64,000 bases of DNA, taken from NCBI RefSeq assembly GCF_026283925.1, contig NZ_JAPDPF010000002.1, positions 372,001 through 436,000 of the forward strand, written 5' to 3'. How positions within the stretch are numbered: the stretch's first letter is position 1; every line of letters starts with the position of its first letter. Shown here piece by piece: positions 53,828-61,955 of the stretch. The translations under genes were made by a program, and so were the position numbers. The stretch is from Dyella halodurans. GTDB taxonomy: Bacteria; Pseudomonadota; Gammaproteobacteria; Xanthomonadales; Rhodanobacteraceae. Below the pieces are notes generated by a model. That model was not told the DNA's origin and searched no databases. It saw only the letters and a list, made by a program, of their open reading frames with translations.

Positions 53828-54637
53828 TTACTTTGCGGCCGCCGAATGATCGACAAGCGTCTTCAGATCGGTCACGTCATAGGACACCGACATGCGATAA
53901 CCGCTGCCGCACCGCACCGGCGCAAGCTCAGACAGCTCTTCGTTTTCGCACTCAGGCAGGGTCAGCTCACCTTTGCCCATCCACGCATCGGCAATCTTGA
54001 AGTTATCCATGATGGATTCGACGAGTTCGTGGACGGCCGGGCGCTCCCACTGGCCCGCTGCCAGCCGCGGAAAATGGCGCATATTGAGCGTGGGGCGCGA
54101 ACCTAAGACGGCGAGATCGCTAACGGCCTTTTCGAGGGTAACGGTACCTCGTGCAATGCGCTGCCCACAGGTCGACGCCGTTGCACCAAATCGCCCTCCA
54201 GCTGCGATCTTGGGGCATGCGGCACCAGGCGCCGCAAAAGTGCGGGTCTGGGAAACCTGGCCCAGTCGCTTCGGAAAGCCCTGCACCCATCCACGTGCCA
54301 CCGCCGCGTCATTGTCGACGAAGATATATGGGCAAAATGCCACCGGCTTGGCATCAAACAGGGCATCAACAAGGATAAAGAACTCCCTGTACTGGTAGCG
54401 CGCCGGATCCAGGAACTCGTCGTGCTCGCCGGTGAATTGCCAGTCGATGAAATAAGCCTGTGCGTGACCATCGGCCTTGTCGTCGGCCTGTAGCTCCGCG
54501 GGCAACACAGACTTTACGGCTTCCGGCTTCGCCCAGAAGTCGATGACCAGGAAATCTCCGGCGTAGTGCCAGGGTGGTGGCGGTGAAATATTGGAGAGTC
54601 CGCGTGGGGTCAGGGGTGAAAAATAGTTTTTCTTCAT
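53828..54637 (-). CDS. Acetoacetate decarboxylase family protein
   Basis: Start at ATG 54637 after GGGAG (MKKNYFSPLTPRGL); 269 residues, the family's usual size. Motifs: PPPWHYAGDFLVIDFWAKPEAV, AYFIDWQ, REFFILVDALF and GFPKRLGQVSQTR, where the Lys fits the Schiff-base Lys of acetoacetate decarboxylase. Members outside clostridia act on diverse keto acids or as aldolase-dehydratases. It stands just downstream of the molybdenum hydroxylase genes on the same strand, with a 146-base gap, so may belong to the same pathway. Confidence 0.88.
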   Translation of the reverse strand: MKKNYFSPLTPRGLSNISPPPPWHYAGDFLVIDFWAKPEAVKSVLPAELQADDKADGHAQAYFIDWQFTGEHDEFLDPARYQYREFFILVDALFDAKPVAFCPYIFVDNDAAVARGWVQGFPKRLGQVSQTRTFAAPGAACPKIAAGGRFGATASTCGQRIARGTVTLEKAVSDLAVLGSRPTLNMRHFPRLAAGQWERPAVHELVESIMDNFKIADAWMGKGELTLPECENEELSELAPVRCGSGYRMSVSYDVTDLKTLVDHSAAAK

Positions 54638-54783
54638 TTGACCGCTCCCAGACGAAGCCACAACAGGTGATTTCGATCCCATGCTTGTCAGACAAGGGTC
54701 CGCAACTTGACCATGATCAAGATGACCATGACCGCGCAAGCCAACGGCCAACGCCCCCAACACGCGCTACGCATGGACGCGCA

Positions 54784-56079
54784 TCATCTGCGCTTCGCCA
54801 CGTCGTCCACGCTAAGCGCGCCTTGCTGGCCACCGAAGTGATTGACGACGTAGTTCGACAAGGCGGCAATCTCGGCATCGGAATACGCACGACCAAACGA
54901 TGGCATGAAGACATGCTGGGCGCCGACACGAAGCTGCGACCCATGCAGGATCACCTGGGTAAGGTTGGTCGCATGAGGATCCCGGACGGAGCGCAGACCA
55001 GCGAGTGAGGCATAGTCGGTTTGCCGGCCTTGCCCATTGTCGAGATGGCAACCCGCGCACGCGCCTACGAACAACTGTTCGCCGAGGCCGGGCGTGCCAT
55101 TCGCCGATCCGCTGGGCGCGGCCGCGGCAGCCATCGCCGGAACGGCGGCGCCGCCCTGCTGCGGCTTCACTTCGCGCAGGTAGGCGACGAGGGCGGATAT
55201 GTCCTCCGACGTCAGGTATTGCAGGCTGTTCTCGATCACTTCGCCCATGGGCCCGGAAGCGGTGCCGCGTCCTGCTGCATGACCTTTGGTCAGATAGTCG
55301 GTCAGCTCCTGGTCGCTCCATGCACCGATACCGTGATCCTTGTCCGAGGTGATGTTGTAGGCCATCCAGCCCTGCAATTCGGCGCCCCCCAGGTTCTCGT
55401 CGGTCTTTAGCGCAAAGGCACGGTTTCTTGGCGTGTGGCATTCGCTGCAATGACCAAGCGCCGTGGCCAGGTAGGCGCCGCGATTCCAGGCGGCGGATTT
55501 GCCCTGATCCTGCACAAAACGCTGCTTCTTAAGGAACAACGCATTCCAGAAGCTGATCGCCCAGCGGTGGTTGTAAGGGAATGAAAGGTCGTTGCTGCGC
55601 GCCGGCGCGTGAACCGTGGGAAGGCTGAACAAATAGGCCTTGATGGCCAGAATGTCCTCGCGACTCAGCGCCGTGTACGACGTGTAGGGAAAAGCGGGAT
55701 ACAGCGGCCGGCCTTGCTTGTTCACGCCTGCATGCAAGGCGCGCACGAAATCGTCGTCGCTCCAGCTGCCAATACCGGTTTCTTTATCGGCGGTGATGTT
55801 GCTGGAATAGAGGGTTCCCATGGGCAGCTTGAAGGCCACGCCACCGGCATAGGGCTGGCCGCCGGGCACTGTATGGCAAGCCGCGCAATCGGCTGCGCGC
55901 GCCAGGTATTCACCCCGCGCCAGCGTGTCGGTGATGCTGGCCGGGGCACCGGCGCTGGCGGGTTGAAGCGCCTGATCCTCCCCGCCGTTACGCACGGTGA
56001 TCAAGGCGTAGGCGCCGAAGCCGAGCACACCCAGCAGGACCAGGATGACGAGCACGCCGATGAGACGACCGATCTTCAT
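54784..56079 (-). CDS. Membrane-anchored triheme cytochrome c
   Basis: A 431-residue protein with one N-terminal transmembrane anchor (LIGVLVILVLLGVLGFGAYALI) and three c-type heme sites: CAACH (65-69), CSECH (about 212) and CAGCH (about 349). This matches the cytochrome subunit of membrane-bound alcohol/aldehyde dehydrogenases. It should take electrons from the molybdenum hydroxylase in the periplasm and pass them to the quinone pool or an oxidase. Its start overlaps the stop of the large subunit by 4 bases, so translation is coupled. Confidence 0.94.
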   Translation of the reverse strand: MKIGRLIGVLVILVLLGVLGFGAYALITVRNGGEDQALQPASAGAPASITDTLARGEYLARAADCAACHTVPGGQPYAGGVAFKLPMGTLYSSNITADKETGIGSWSDDDFVRALHAGVNKQGRPLYPAFPYTSYTALSREDILAIKAYLFSLPTVHAPARSNDLSFPYNHRWAISFWNALFLKKQRFVQDQGKSAAWNRGAYLATALGHCSECHTPRNRAFALKTDENLGGAELQGWMAYNITSDKDHGIGAWSDQELTDYLTKGHAAGRGTASGPMGEVIENSLQYLTSEDISALVAYLREVKPQQGGAAVPAMAAAAAPSGSANGTPGLGEQLFVGACAGCHLDNGQGRQTDYASLAGLRSVRDPHATNLTQVILHGSQLRVGAQHVFMPSFGRAYSDAEIAALSNYVVNHFGGQQGALSVDDVAKRR

Positions 56080-58358
56080 ACGAGCATCCTCGCCACCGAG
56101 GCAACATCGCTGGGAATATCGAGCGGCGTTGCTGCGGACAAGGCGGCCTTAAGCGCGTTGTTGTCCGACACCAGCGCCGACCTGTCGATAGGCAGGGTCC
56201 TTAGGCGCACGCCAGTCGCCGCAAAGACGGCGTTCAACAGGCTAGGCATGGCCATGACCGTGGCGGTTTCGCCGATGCCCCCCGGCTGCTCCTTGCTGTG
56301 GACAATGTGCACCTCCATCGGCGGCGTCTGGTTGAGTCGCATCACGCGGTAGTCGTTGAAGTTGCGCTGTTCCACCGCGCCGTCCTTCAAAGTAATGCCG
56401 CTGTAGAGCGCCGCACTCCAGCCAAACACGAGTCCGCCCTGAATCTGCGCTTCCACCGTGTTCGGGTTCACCACCATGCCGCAATCGACGGCTGTCACCG
56501 CGCGCCGCAAGCTGATCTCGCCTTGCGGCGATACCTCCACGTCCACGACGACGCAAAGGTAGCTGCCAAACGGTGCGGCCAGTGCCACGCCGCGCCCGTG
56601 TCGCGGTGGCAGCGCGCCCTGCCCCCAACCCGCTTTCTGCGTCGCCAGCTCCAGCACGGCGAGGGCGCGCGGGTTGTCGCCGAGCATGGATTTTCTAAAG
56701 GCAACCGGGTCCTTGCCCGCAGCATGCGCCAGCTCGTCGACAAAGCTCTCGACGACGAACACGTTATGCGTCGACCCCACACCACGCCACCAGCCGACCG
56801 CCAAGCCGGAGGGCATGTCATGCCGCACCCATTCCACGCGCATGTTCGGCATTTCGTAGGGAAGGTCCGCCGCGCACTCCACCAGGTCCGGATCGAGTCC
56901 GTTCTTGCCCATGGCCGAAGGAGCGAATGTCGCCAACACCGACGCCCCGGTGGTGCGATGGGTCCATGCCACGGGTTTACCCTGGCCATCGAGCGTGGAG
57001 GAAATTCGGTCGTAATAGGCGGGACGGTAGCGGTCCTGCGCGATGTCCTCTTCGCGGGTCCAGATCACCTTGACGGGGTAATCCACCTGCTTGGCGATGG
57101 CCACGGCCTGCTCGACGGAGTCCTCGAACAGGCGTCGTCCGAATCCGCCGCCCATGTACTGGTTGTGCACCACGATGCGCTCGGCCGGCAGGCCGGTGAT
57201 CTTGGTGGCGACATCGACACAGCGCGCAGGCACCTGCGAGCCCACCCAGATCTCGCAGGCATCGGGCCGCACGTGGACCACGGTGTTGATCGGCTCCATG
57301 GTCGCGTGCGCTAGCATCGGCAACTGGTAGGTGGCGGAAACCAGTTTGCCGCTGACGCCGTCGACGTGTCCGACATCGCGCCCCACGATGGGCGTGCCGT
57401 GCTCGGAAGCCTCGGCCAGGTCCTTGAACAACTGCTCGGTGGTCAGCTTGCCGTTGGCACCGCGATCCCAGTGAATGTCCAGCGCGTCCAGGCCCTGCCT
57501 GGCGGCCCAGAAGTGTTCGCCGATCACCGCCACGGCATTGTCCAGCTTCACCACCGCGAGCACGCCAGGCACGGCGCGGGCGCGCGTATCGTCCACCGAG
57601 ACCAGCCGCCCGCCAAACGTCGGGCAGGCCTGCACCGTGGCCACCTTCATGCCCGGTACGCGGATGTCGATGCCGAACGGCAGGCTGCCATCCACCTTGC
57701 CTGGCGTATCCACGCGACGCAGTGGCTTGCCGATGAGCTGGAAATCGCTCGGGCTTTTCAAAGGTGCCTTGTCGGGAGGAGTCACCTGCGCCGCTGCATC
57801 CGCCAGTTCGGCGTAGCGCAGCGTGCGACCACTAGGCGCATGGGTGACGACACCGCGCGCCACCGTGCATTGCGAAGGGTCCACCTTCCAGTGCTGGGCT
57901 GCAGCGCTTACCAGCAAATAGCGCGCCGCGGCGCCCGCGTTTCGCAGGGTCGACCAGCAATAGCGAATGGTGGTTGAACCACCCGTCGCCTGCTCGCCCA
58001 GCATGGGATTGGAATAGAGTTTGCGATTGGGTGGCGCATGTTCGACGGTGATCTGGTCGAGCCCCACGTCCAGCTCCTCGGCCAGCAAGGTGGCCTGGCC
58101 CGTATACGCGCCCTGCCCCATCTCGATGCTTGGCATCACCAGTTGCACGCTGCCATCGTTGCCGACGCGCACGAAGGCGTTGGGCGCAAACTGCGGCTGA
58201 CCCTGGTCGATTCGCGCCGTCTCCGCCATTCCCCAGGCGCGCATGGGGCCACTCAGCCAGATGAAAGCCACCACCAGTCCGCCACGCTTGATCAGCTCTC
58301 GGCGGGACGGGTTCAGCGGACCATCGCCGTCCTCAACAGGGGTAACGCGGATAGCCAT
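56076..58358 (-). CDS. Molybdopterin-binding subunit, isoquinoline 1-oxidoreductase/aldehyde oxidase type
   Basis: A 760-residue molybdenum hydroxylase large subunit of the IorB branch. The N-terminus has a twin-arginine signal (SRRELIKRGG followed by a hydrophobic segment), so the folded holoenzyme is exported to the periplasm. Motifs include EMGQGAYTGQATLLAEELD (molybdopterin contact), GGGFGRRL and GVGSTHN. The active-site Glu is expected near the C-terminus in GGIGETAT. Hydroxylates N-heterocycles or aldehydes with water as oxygen source. Followed without gap by the cytochrome, and preceded by the 2Fe-2S subunit. Confidence 0.95.
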   Translation of the reverse strand: MAIRVTPVEDGDGPLNPSRRELIKRGGLVVAFIWLSGPMRAWGMAETARIDQGQPQFAPNAFVRVGNDGSVQLVMPSIEMGQGAYTGQATLLAEELDVGLDQITVEHAPPNRKLYSNPMLGEQATGGSTTIRYCWSTLRNAGAAARYLLVSAAAQHWKVDPSQCTVARGVVTHAPSGRTLRYAELADAAAQVTPPDKAPLKSPSDFQLIGKPLRRVDTPGKVDGSLPFGIDIRVPGMKVATVQACPTFGGRLVSVDDTRARAVPGVLAVVKLDNAVAVIGEHFWAARQGLDALDIHWDRGANGKLTTEQLFKDLAEASEHGTPIVGRDVGHVDGVSGKLVSATYQLPMLAHATMEPINTVVHVRPDACEIWVGSQVPARCVDVATKITGLPAERIVVHNQYMGGGFGRRLFEDSVEQAVAIAKQVDYPVKVIWTREEDIAQDRYRPAYYDRISSTLDGQGKPVAWTHRTTGASVLATFAPSAMGKNGLDPDLVECAADLPYEMPNMRVEWVRHDMPSGLAVGWWRGVGSTHNVFVVESFVDELAHAAGKDPVAFRKSMLGDNPRALAVLELATQKAGWGQGALPPRHGRGVALAAPFGSYLCVVVDVEVSPQGEISLRRAVTAVDCGMVVNPNTVEAQIQGGLVFGWSAALYSGITLKDGAVEQRNFNDYRVMRLNQTPPMEVHIVHSKEQPGGIGETATVMAMPSLLNAVFAATGVRLRTLPIDRSALVSDNNALKAALSAATPLDIPSDVASVARMLV

Positions 58359-58421
58359 GGCTTAGCTCTCGGTCGGTATCTCGTGTCCGTAACGGCGTCG
58401 CCGCAGCAAGGTCGCCCGATC

Positions 58422-58901
58422 TCAGGCGATGGTCTGTGGCAGGGTGATTTGTCCCGTTGCGGCCTGCTTGATGGCTGCGCGTATGCGGACATAGGTGCCG
58501 CAGCGACACAGGTTGCCGGACATGGCCCTGTCAATGTCCGTATCCGTCGGTTGCGGCGTCTGCGCGAGCAAGGCCGTTGCCGACATGATCTGGCCCGACT
58601 GGCAGTAGCCACATTGCGCCACTTCGATGCCAAGCCATGCCTGCTGCATGCGCTTGCCGATATCCGTGGCGCCGATGCCTTCGATGGTCGTGATCTTCTT
58701 GTTTATCGCACCGCTCACCGGCAACACACAGGAGCGAACCGGCTGGCCGTCCAGATGCACGGTGCACGCGCCGCACTGCGCAATACCGCATCCGAACTTG
58801 GTGCCGGTCAGGCCAATGACATCGCGCAACACCCACAACAGGGGCATGTCTTCGGGCACCTCGACCTGCGAATCCTGACCATTGATAGAAAGGACGATCA
58901 T
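58422..58901 (-). CDS. 2Fe-2S subunit of molybdenum hydroxylase (IorA-like)
   Basis: A 159-residue protein with two iron-sulfur domains: an N-terminal plant-ferredoxin fold ([15 protein letters not shown] plus a later Cys in VRSC) and a C-terminal four-helix fold ([10 protein letters not shown] and [10 protein letters not shown]). Passes electrons from the molybdenum site to the cytochrome. No signal of its own: it rides out with the Tat-tagged large subunit. First gene of the minus-strand operon; 63 bases precede the large subunit. Confidence 0.96.
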   Translation of the reverse strand: MIVLSINGQDSQVEVPEDMPLLWVLRDVIGLTGTKFGCGIAQCGACTVHLDGQPVRSCVLPVSGAINKKITTIEGIGATDIGKRMQQAWLGIEVAQCGYCQSGQIMSATALLAQTPQPTDTDIDRAMSGNLCRCGTYVRIRAAIKQAATGQITLPQTIA

Positions 58902-59199
58902 GCGGGTCTCCCTGCGAGGTCGTGTCGCCGCGACCCGCCCGGAGTTGGCATCCGGGAACCGAGGCCATGCCTTATTGGAATACCGTCATCACCACGCGGC
59001 ATGCCCCGCGCGGGGTTGAGAACAGGTTTGAATCTTCCTCCAGCGGAAAGAAAAGACAAGTGAAGGCCAGAGGTCGTCGCGCCGCCGGCGCCCCCCCGCC
59101 GGCACCGTCCCTGGGCCCGATCGGGGCCACGTGCTGCCGCTGGCATTGGCCGGGCCTTTTGACCGAACATGGCAACCGCCCCCTTCTTGGCCTCGCATC
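58902..59199. other. Divergent promoter region of the molybdenum hydroxylase locus
   Basis: About 300 bases between the divergent 2Fe-2S subunit and XdhC-like genes. Likely carries both promoters. Overlapping frames here are shadow-like; no operator recognised. Confidence 0.45.
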
Positions 59200-60300
59200 A
59201 TGAACGTCGCCCAAGAGTTTGAGCCGCTTTACCGCGCGGTCCAGGCACTTAACCTGGGACCCGATCGGGAGGGTGCGGCACTGGTCACCATCACGCGGAC
59301 GCGCGGATCCACCTTCCGACGTGCCGGCGCGAGCATGCTGGTGCTTCCCGACGGTCACATGGTGTGCGAGTTGTCCGGTGGATGTCCGCAGCGGGACATC
59401 GCACTTCGCGCGCGGCGGGTGATCGCCCATGGCCAGCCGGCGCTGGTGGAGTATGGGCGCCACGCAAACCTGGACGTGATGCTTGAAACCGGCTGCGGCG
59501 GCGAACTGGAAGTACTCATCGAGCCGCTACGAGAGCCGGCTGACCTGGACTTCCTCGAGTCCGTCGCGCACATGCATGCGCGCCGCGTCGCCGGTGCCAT
59601 GGCCACCGTTTATGCGGTGGATGGGCAGATCCTCGCCCCTCGCCCGCTTCGACTGCTGCATGGCGATGGGATCCACTGGAGCAATATCGAGGACGCGTCC
59701 TTTCGCGATCGAATCGCCTCCGAGTTGTCCCAAACCCTTGCGCCCCCGACAAGCGCGGCAGTCACCAGGCATGTGGCGATGAACGGGAAACGCTACGACA
59801 TCCTCGTCGAATCGCAGCCACCGCTGCACGCACTGGTCATCGTTGGCGATGGTGCCAGCGCGCGATCGCTCGCCGAATTGTCGGTGCGACTGGGCTGGCA
59901 AACCACGCGGGTTGACTACACGCATGAGACTACCGACGTGGCCGATGGCATTCGCCTCATCAACGCTTCGCCCCGGGCACTCGCGGCGCAAGTGCCGCTG
60001 GATAGCGCGACGTCGGCCGTGGTGATGACGCATCGTCTGGAACGTGATCTGGCCTACCTCGAAGCCCTGCTGGCGACGCCGGTCGGCTATCTGGGGGTGA
60101 TTGGATCGCGCCAGCGAACTGCGCGCGTGCGAGAGGCATTCCCGGATACACAGATGCGATTGCATGCGCCCGCGGGGCTGGACGTGGGCTCGGAAACGCC
60201 GCATGAAATTGCCCTGGCGGTAGCCGCGGAAATCCTGGCCGTACGCAACGGCAGAGACGGCGGGCCACTATCCCACTCGCAAACCCCGATACATCCATGA
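59200..60300 (+). CDS. XdhC/CoxI-family molybdenum hydroxylase maturation protein
   Basis: Start at ATG 59200 (MNVAQEFEPLYRAVQ); 366 residues. N-terminal XdhC/CoxI domain with VTITRTRGSTFRRAGASMLV, SGGCPQRDI and GCGGELEVLIEPL; C-terminal Rossmann-like domain (VIVGDGASARSLAELSVRLG, GYLGVIGSRQRTARV). These chaperones insert the sulfurated molybdenum cofactor into xanthine-dehydrogenase-type enzymes. Overlaps the next gene by 4 bases. Placement beside the large-subunit genes supports the role. Confidence 0.92.
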   Translation: MNVAQEFEPLYRAVQALNLGPDREGAALVTITRTRGSTFRRAGASMLVLPDGHMVCELSGGCPQRDIALRARRVIAHGQPALVEYGRHANLDVMLETGCGGELEVLIEPLREPADLDFLESVAHMHARRVAGAMATVYAVDGQILAPRPLRLLHGDGIHWSNIEDASFRDRIASELSQTLAPPTSAAVTRHVAMNGKRYDILVESQPPLHALVIVGDGASARSLAELSVRLGWQTTRVDYTHETTDVADGIRLINASPRALAAQVPLDSATSAVVMTHRLERDLAYLEALLATPVGYLGVIGSRQRTARVREAFPDTQMRLHAPAGLDVGSETPHEIALAVAAEILAVRNGRDGGPLSHSQTPIHP

Positions 60301-60911
60301 ACAGCCAGGGACAGCGCATAGCCGCCGTCTTGCTCGCGGCGGGAAACGCCAGCCGCTTCGGTGCGGCCAAGCAAACCCTGGCCATCGAAGGCATTCCCAT
60401 GGTGCGCCGTGCCGCCATGACTGCGCTCCACGCTGGTCTCTCTCCAGTGGTCGTAGTGATCGGTGCCTATGCTGACGCGGTCAGGCCATGCTTGGCCGGC
60501 TTGCCCGTACAAGTCGTCGAGAACCCCGACTGGACAACAGGCATGGGTGGATCGCTGGGGCTAGGTGTCAGAACCGCCGTCGCGAGGGAGGCCGCGCCAG
60601 ATGCACTTGTCGTGCTGCTGGCCGACCAGCCCGGCATCCGGGCAGCGCACCTGAAAGGCATGATCGAAGCACACGCCACTGCACCCGGACACATCCACGC
60701 GGCACAGTTCAACGGCCACCTTGGACCGCCTTGCCTGTTCCCTCGGGATTACTTTGAAGAGCTGGCCTCGCTGCAAGGCCAAAAAGGCGCCCAGCGATTG
60801 ATCGAACGTTATTTCGACTGCGTGGATGTTCACGACCTTCCTGCCGCCGCCTTCGACATCGATACACCTGGCGATCACGCAGTGTGGCTCGCCCATCAAG
60901 GAATCGACTGA
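60297..60911 (+). CDS. MobA-like nucleotidyltransferase (molybdenum cofactor cytidylyl/guanylyltransferase type)
   Basis: A 204-residue NTP-transferase. The nucleotide-binding LLAAGNASRFGAAKQTL and the metal-binding LLADQPGIRA are both intact, and ENPDWTTGMGGSL fits the MocA/MobA branch. It would join CMP or GMP to the molybdenum cofactor for the neighbouring hydroxylase; for this enzyme class CMP is likely (inference). ATG overlaps the XdhC stop. Confidence 0.92.
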   Translation: MNSQGQRIAAVLLAAGNASRFGAAKQTLAIEGIPMVRRAAMTALHAGLSPVVVVIGAYADAVRPCLAGLPVQVVENPDWTTGMGGSLGLGVRTAVAREAAPDALVVLLADQPGIRAAHLKGMIEAHATAPGHIHAAQFNGHLGPPCLFPRDYFEELASLQGQKGAQRLIERYFDCVDVHDLPAAAFDIDTPGDHAVWLAHQGID

Positions 60912-61550
60912 AAGGACGTGCCGGCGTTTACCCCCCGCATGTTTACTGCAACGCCGGGAGCTTCCGGCAACGTAACAACATCTTGCTTGTTTGGCGTCCT
61001 CGCGTTCGTGCCCCCAAGATGGGGCGACCATTGCTCACGACGCAGCAGGCCGCTGCGCAATCATTGGACTTGCCAAGCCAACCATTACTTATGGGGGGAG
61101 ATCTTGGCGTATTGACCGCCGAACAACGTCGCGGAAAGGATGGGCGGCGCGTTTGCGGACACTTGCTTCGCTACCCACGTAACTTGACCTGATCGCCTTG
61201 CGGCGATAGCTGCGAGCGTTTCTGGTCCGCCATATCCACGATCTTCTAGGCAACGCTGGCGCACTGAGGCCATCGCCTGCGTGATAACGCTTGGAATGCG
61301 CCGTGATTCAAACCCTGCAACGACAGGCGGGCAACGTCTCGCATTACTCATAGGACAAAATGCCCTCGAGCCAGGACAAATTCGCCCACGTAGCCATAGG
61401 GCGCACGATGGCTCGTGTTGGCATAGATCGACGCCTCTGCCAAGTGGACAAAACTGTCCACCCTAGGCTCTGAGGCCATGATGCGATGCGCCTAGAAACG
61501 GGCCCATGCGTGAAACACCTGCTTGGCATTGTCCTTGCCCGCAGTTAGCC
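60912..61550. other. Intergenic stretch before the tail-like locus
   Basis: About 640 bases without a supported gene. It includes the perfect inverted repeat at 61444-61461 and marks the border between the molybdenum hydroxylase genes and the contractile-system genes. Minus-strand frames around 61085-61351 are not convincing. Confidence 0.45.
61444..61461. promoter_or_regulatory. Perfect inverted repeat, possible operator
   Basis: GTGGACA-AAAC-TGTCCAC, 7-bp arms and a 4-base spacer, 89 bases before the ATG of the small winged-helix-like gene. The form suits a dimeric repressor, but no known consensus was matched. Confidence 0.35.
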
Positions 61551-61865
61551 ATGAATGGTGAGGAACAGCCCAGTGACCCCGGTGCGGTGTCGCATGCGGC
61601 GTGTCGCCTTGCCCGTTATCTGCGCGCCAATCCGCTCGCAGGGGATACCAAGGAGGGCATTGCGCAATGGTGGCTAGGGTTTGCGTCCGTATCGGTCGAT
61701 GTGGTGGGGCGCGCGATAGCGCTGCTGCAGGAGGCGGGCGTCCTCGAAACGGTGCGCGCTGCGGATGGGCATGTGCGCTATCGGCGCGTGTCCATCGATG
61801 CCGAGGGCGACGCGCGCCTGGACCGTTTCATTGCCGTCCATGCCGACCCCACGGCAAGGCACTGA
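61551..61865 (+). CDS. Small winged-helix-like protein before tail sheath gene
   Basis: ATG 61551 is preferred over an upstream in-frame start; 104 residues. Predicted helices RLARYLRANPLAG, GIAQWWLGFASVSVDVVGRAIALLQEAG followed by a beta hairpin VLETVRAADGHVRYRRV: the layout of a winged helix. It lies 90 bases before the sheath gene. Small wHTH proteins occur in contractile injection loci, where they could regulate the cluster (inference). Family not identified. Confidence 0.65.
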   Translation: MNGEEQPSDPGAVSHAACRLARYLRANPLAGDTKEGIAQWWLGFASVSVDVVGRAIALLQEAGVLETVRAADGHVRYRRVSIDAEGDARLDRFIAVHADPTARH

Positions 61866-61955
61866 ACGCATGCTCACCTTCCCTGCCACATACGCTTCCC
61901 AGGTCTGTTCACGGCCTGGGCCTCACCATGTTCCAACGTCAGCAAGGTAACCACT

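Noticed and set aside
61085-61351. Minus-strand open frame upstream of the tail-like locus
   Set aside because: No start context, no resemblance to a protein family, and irregular composition.
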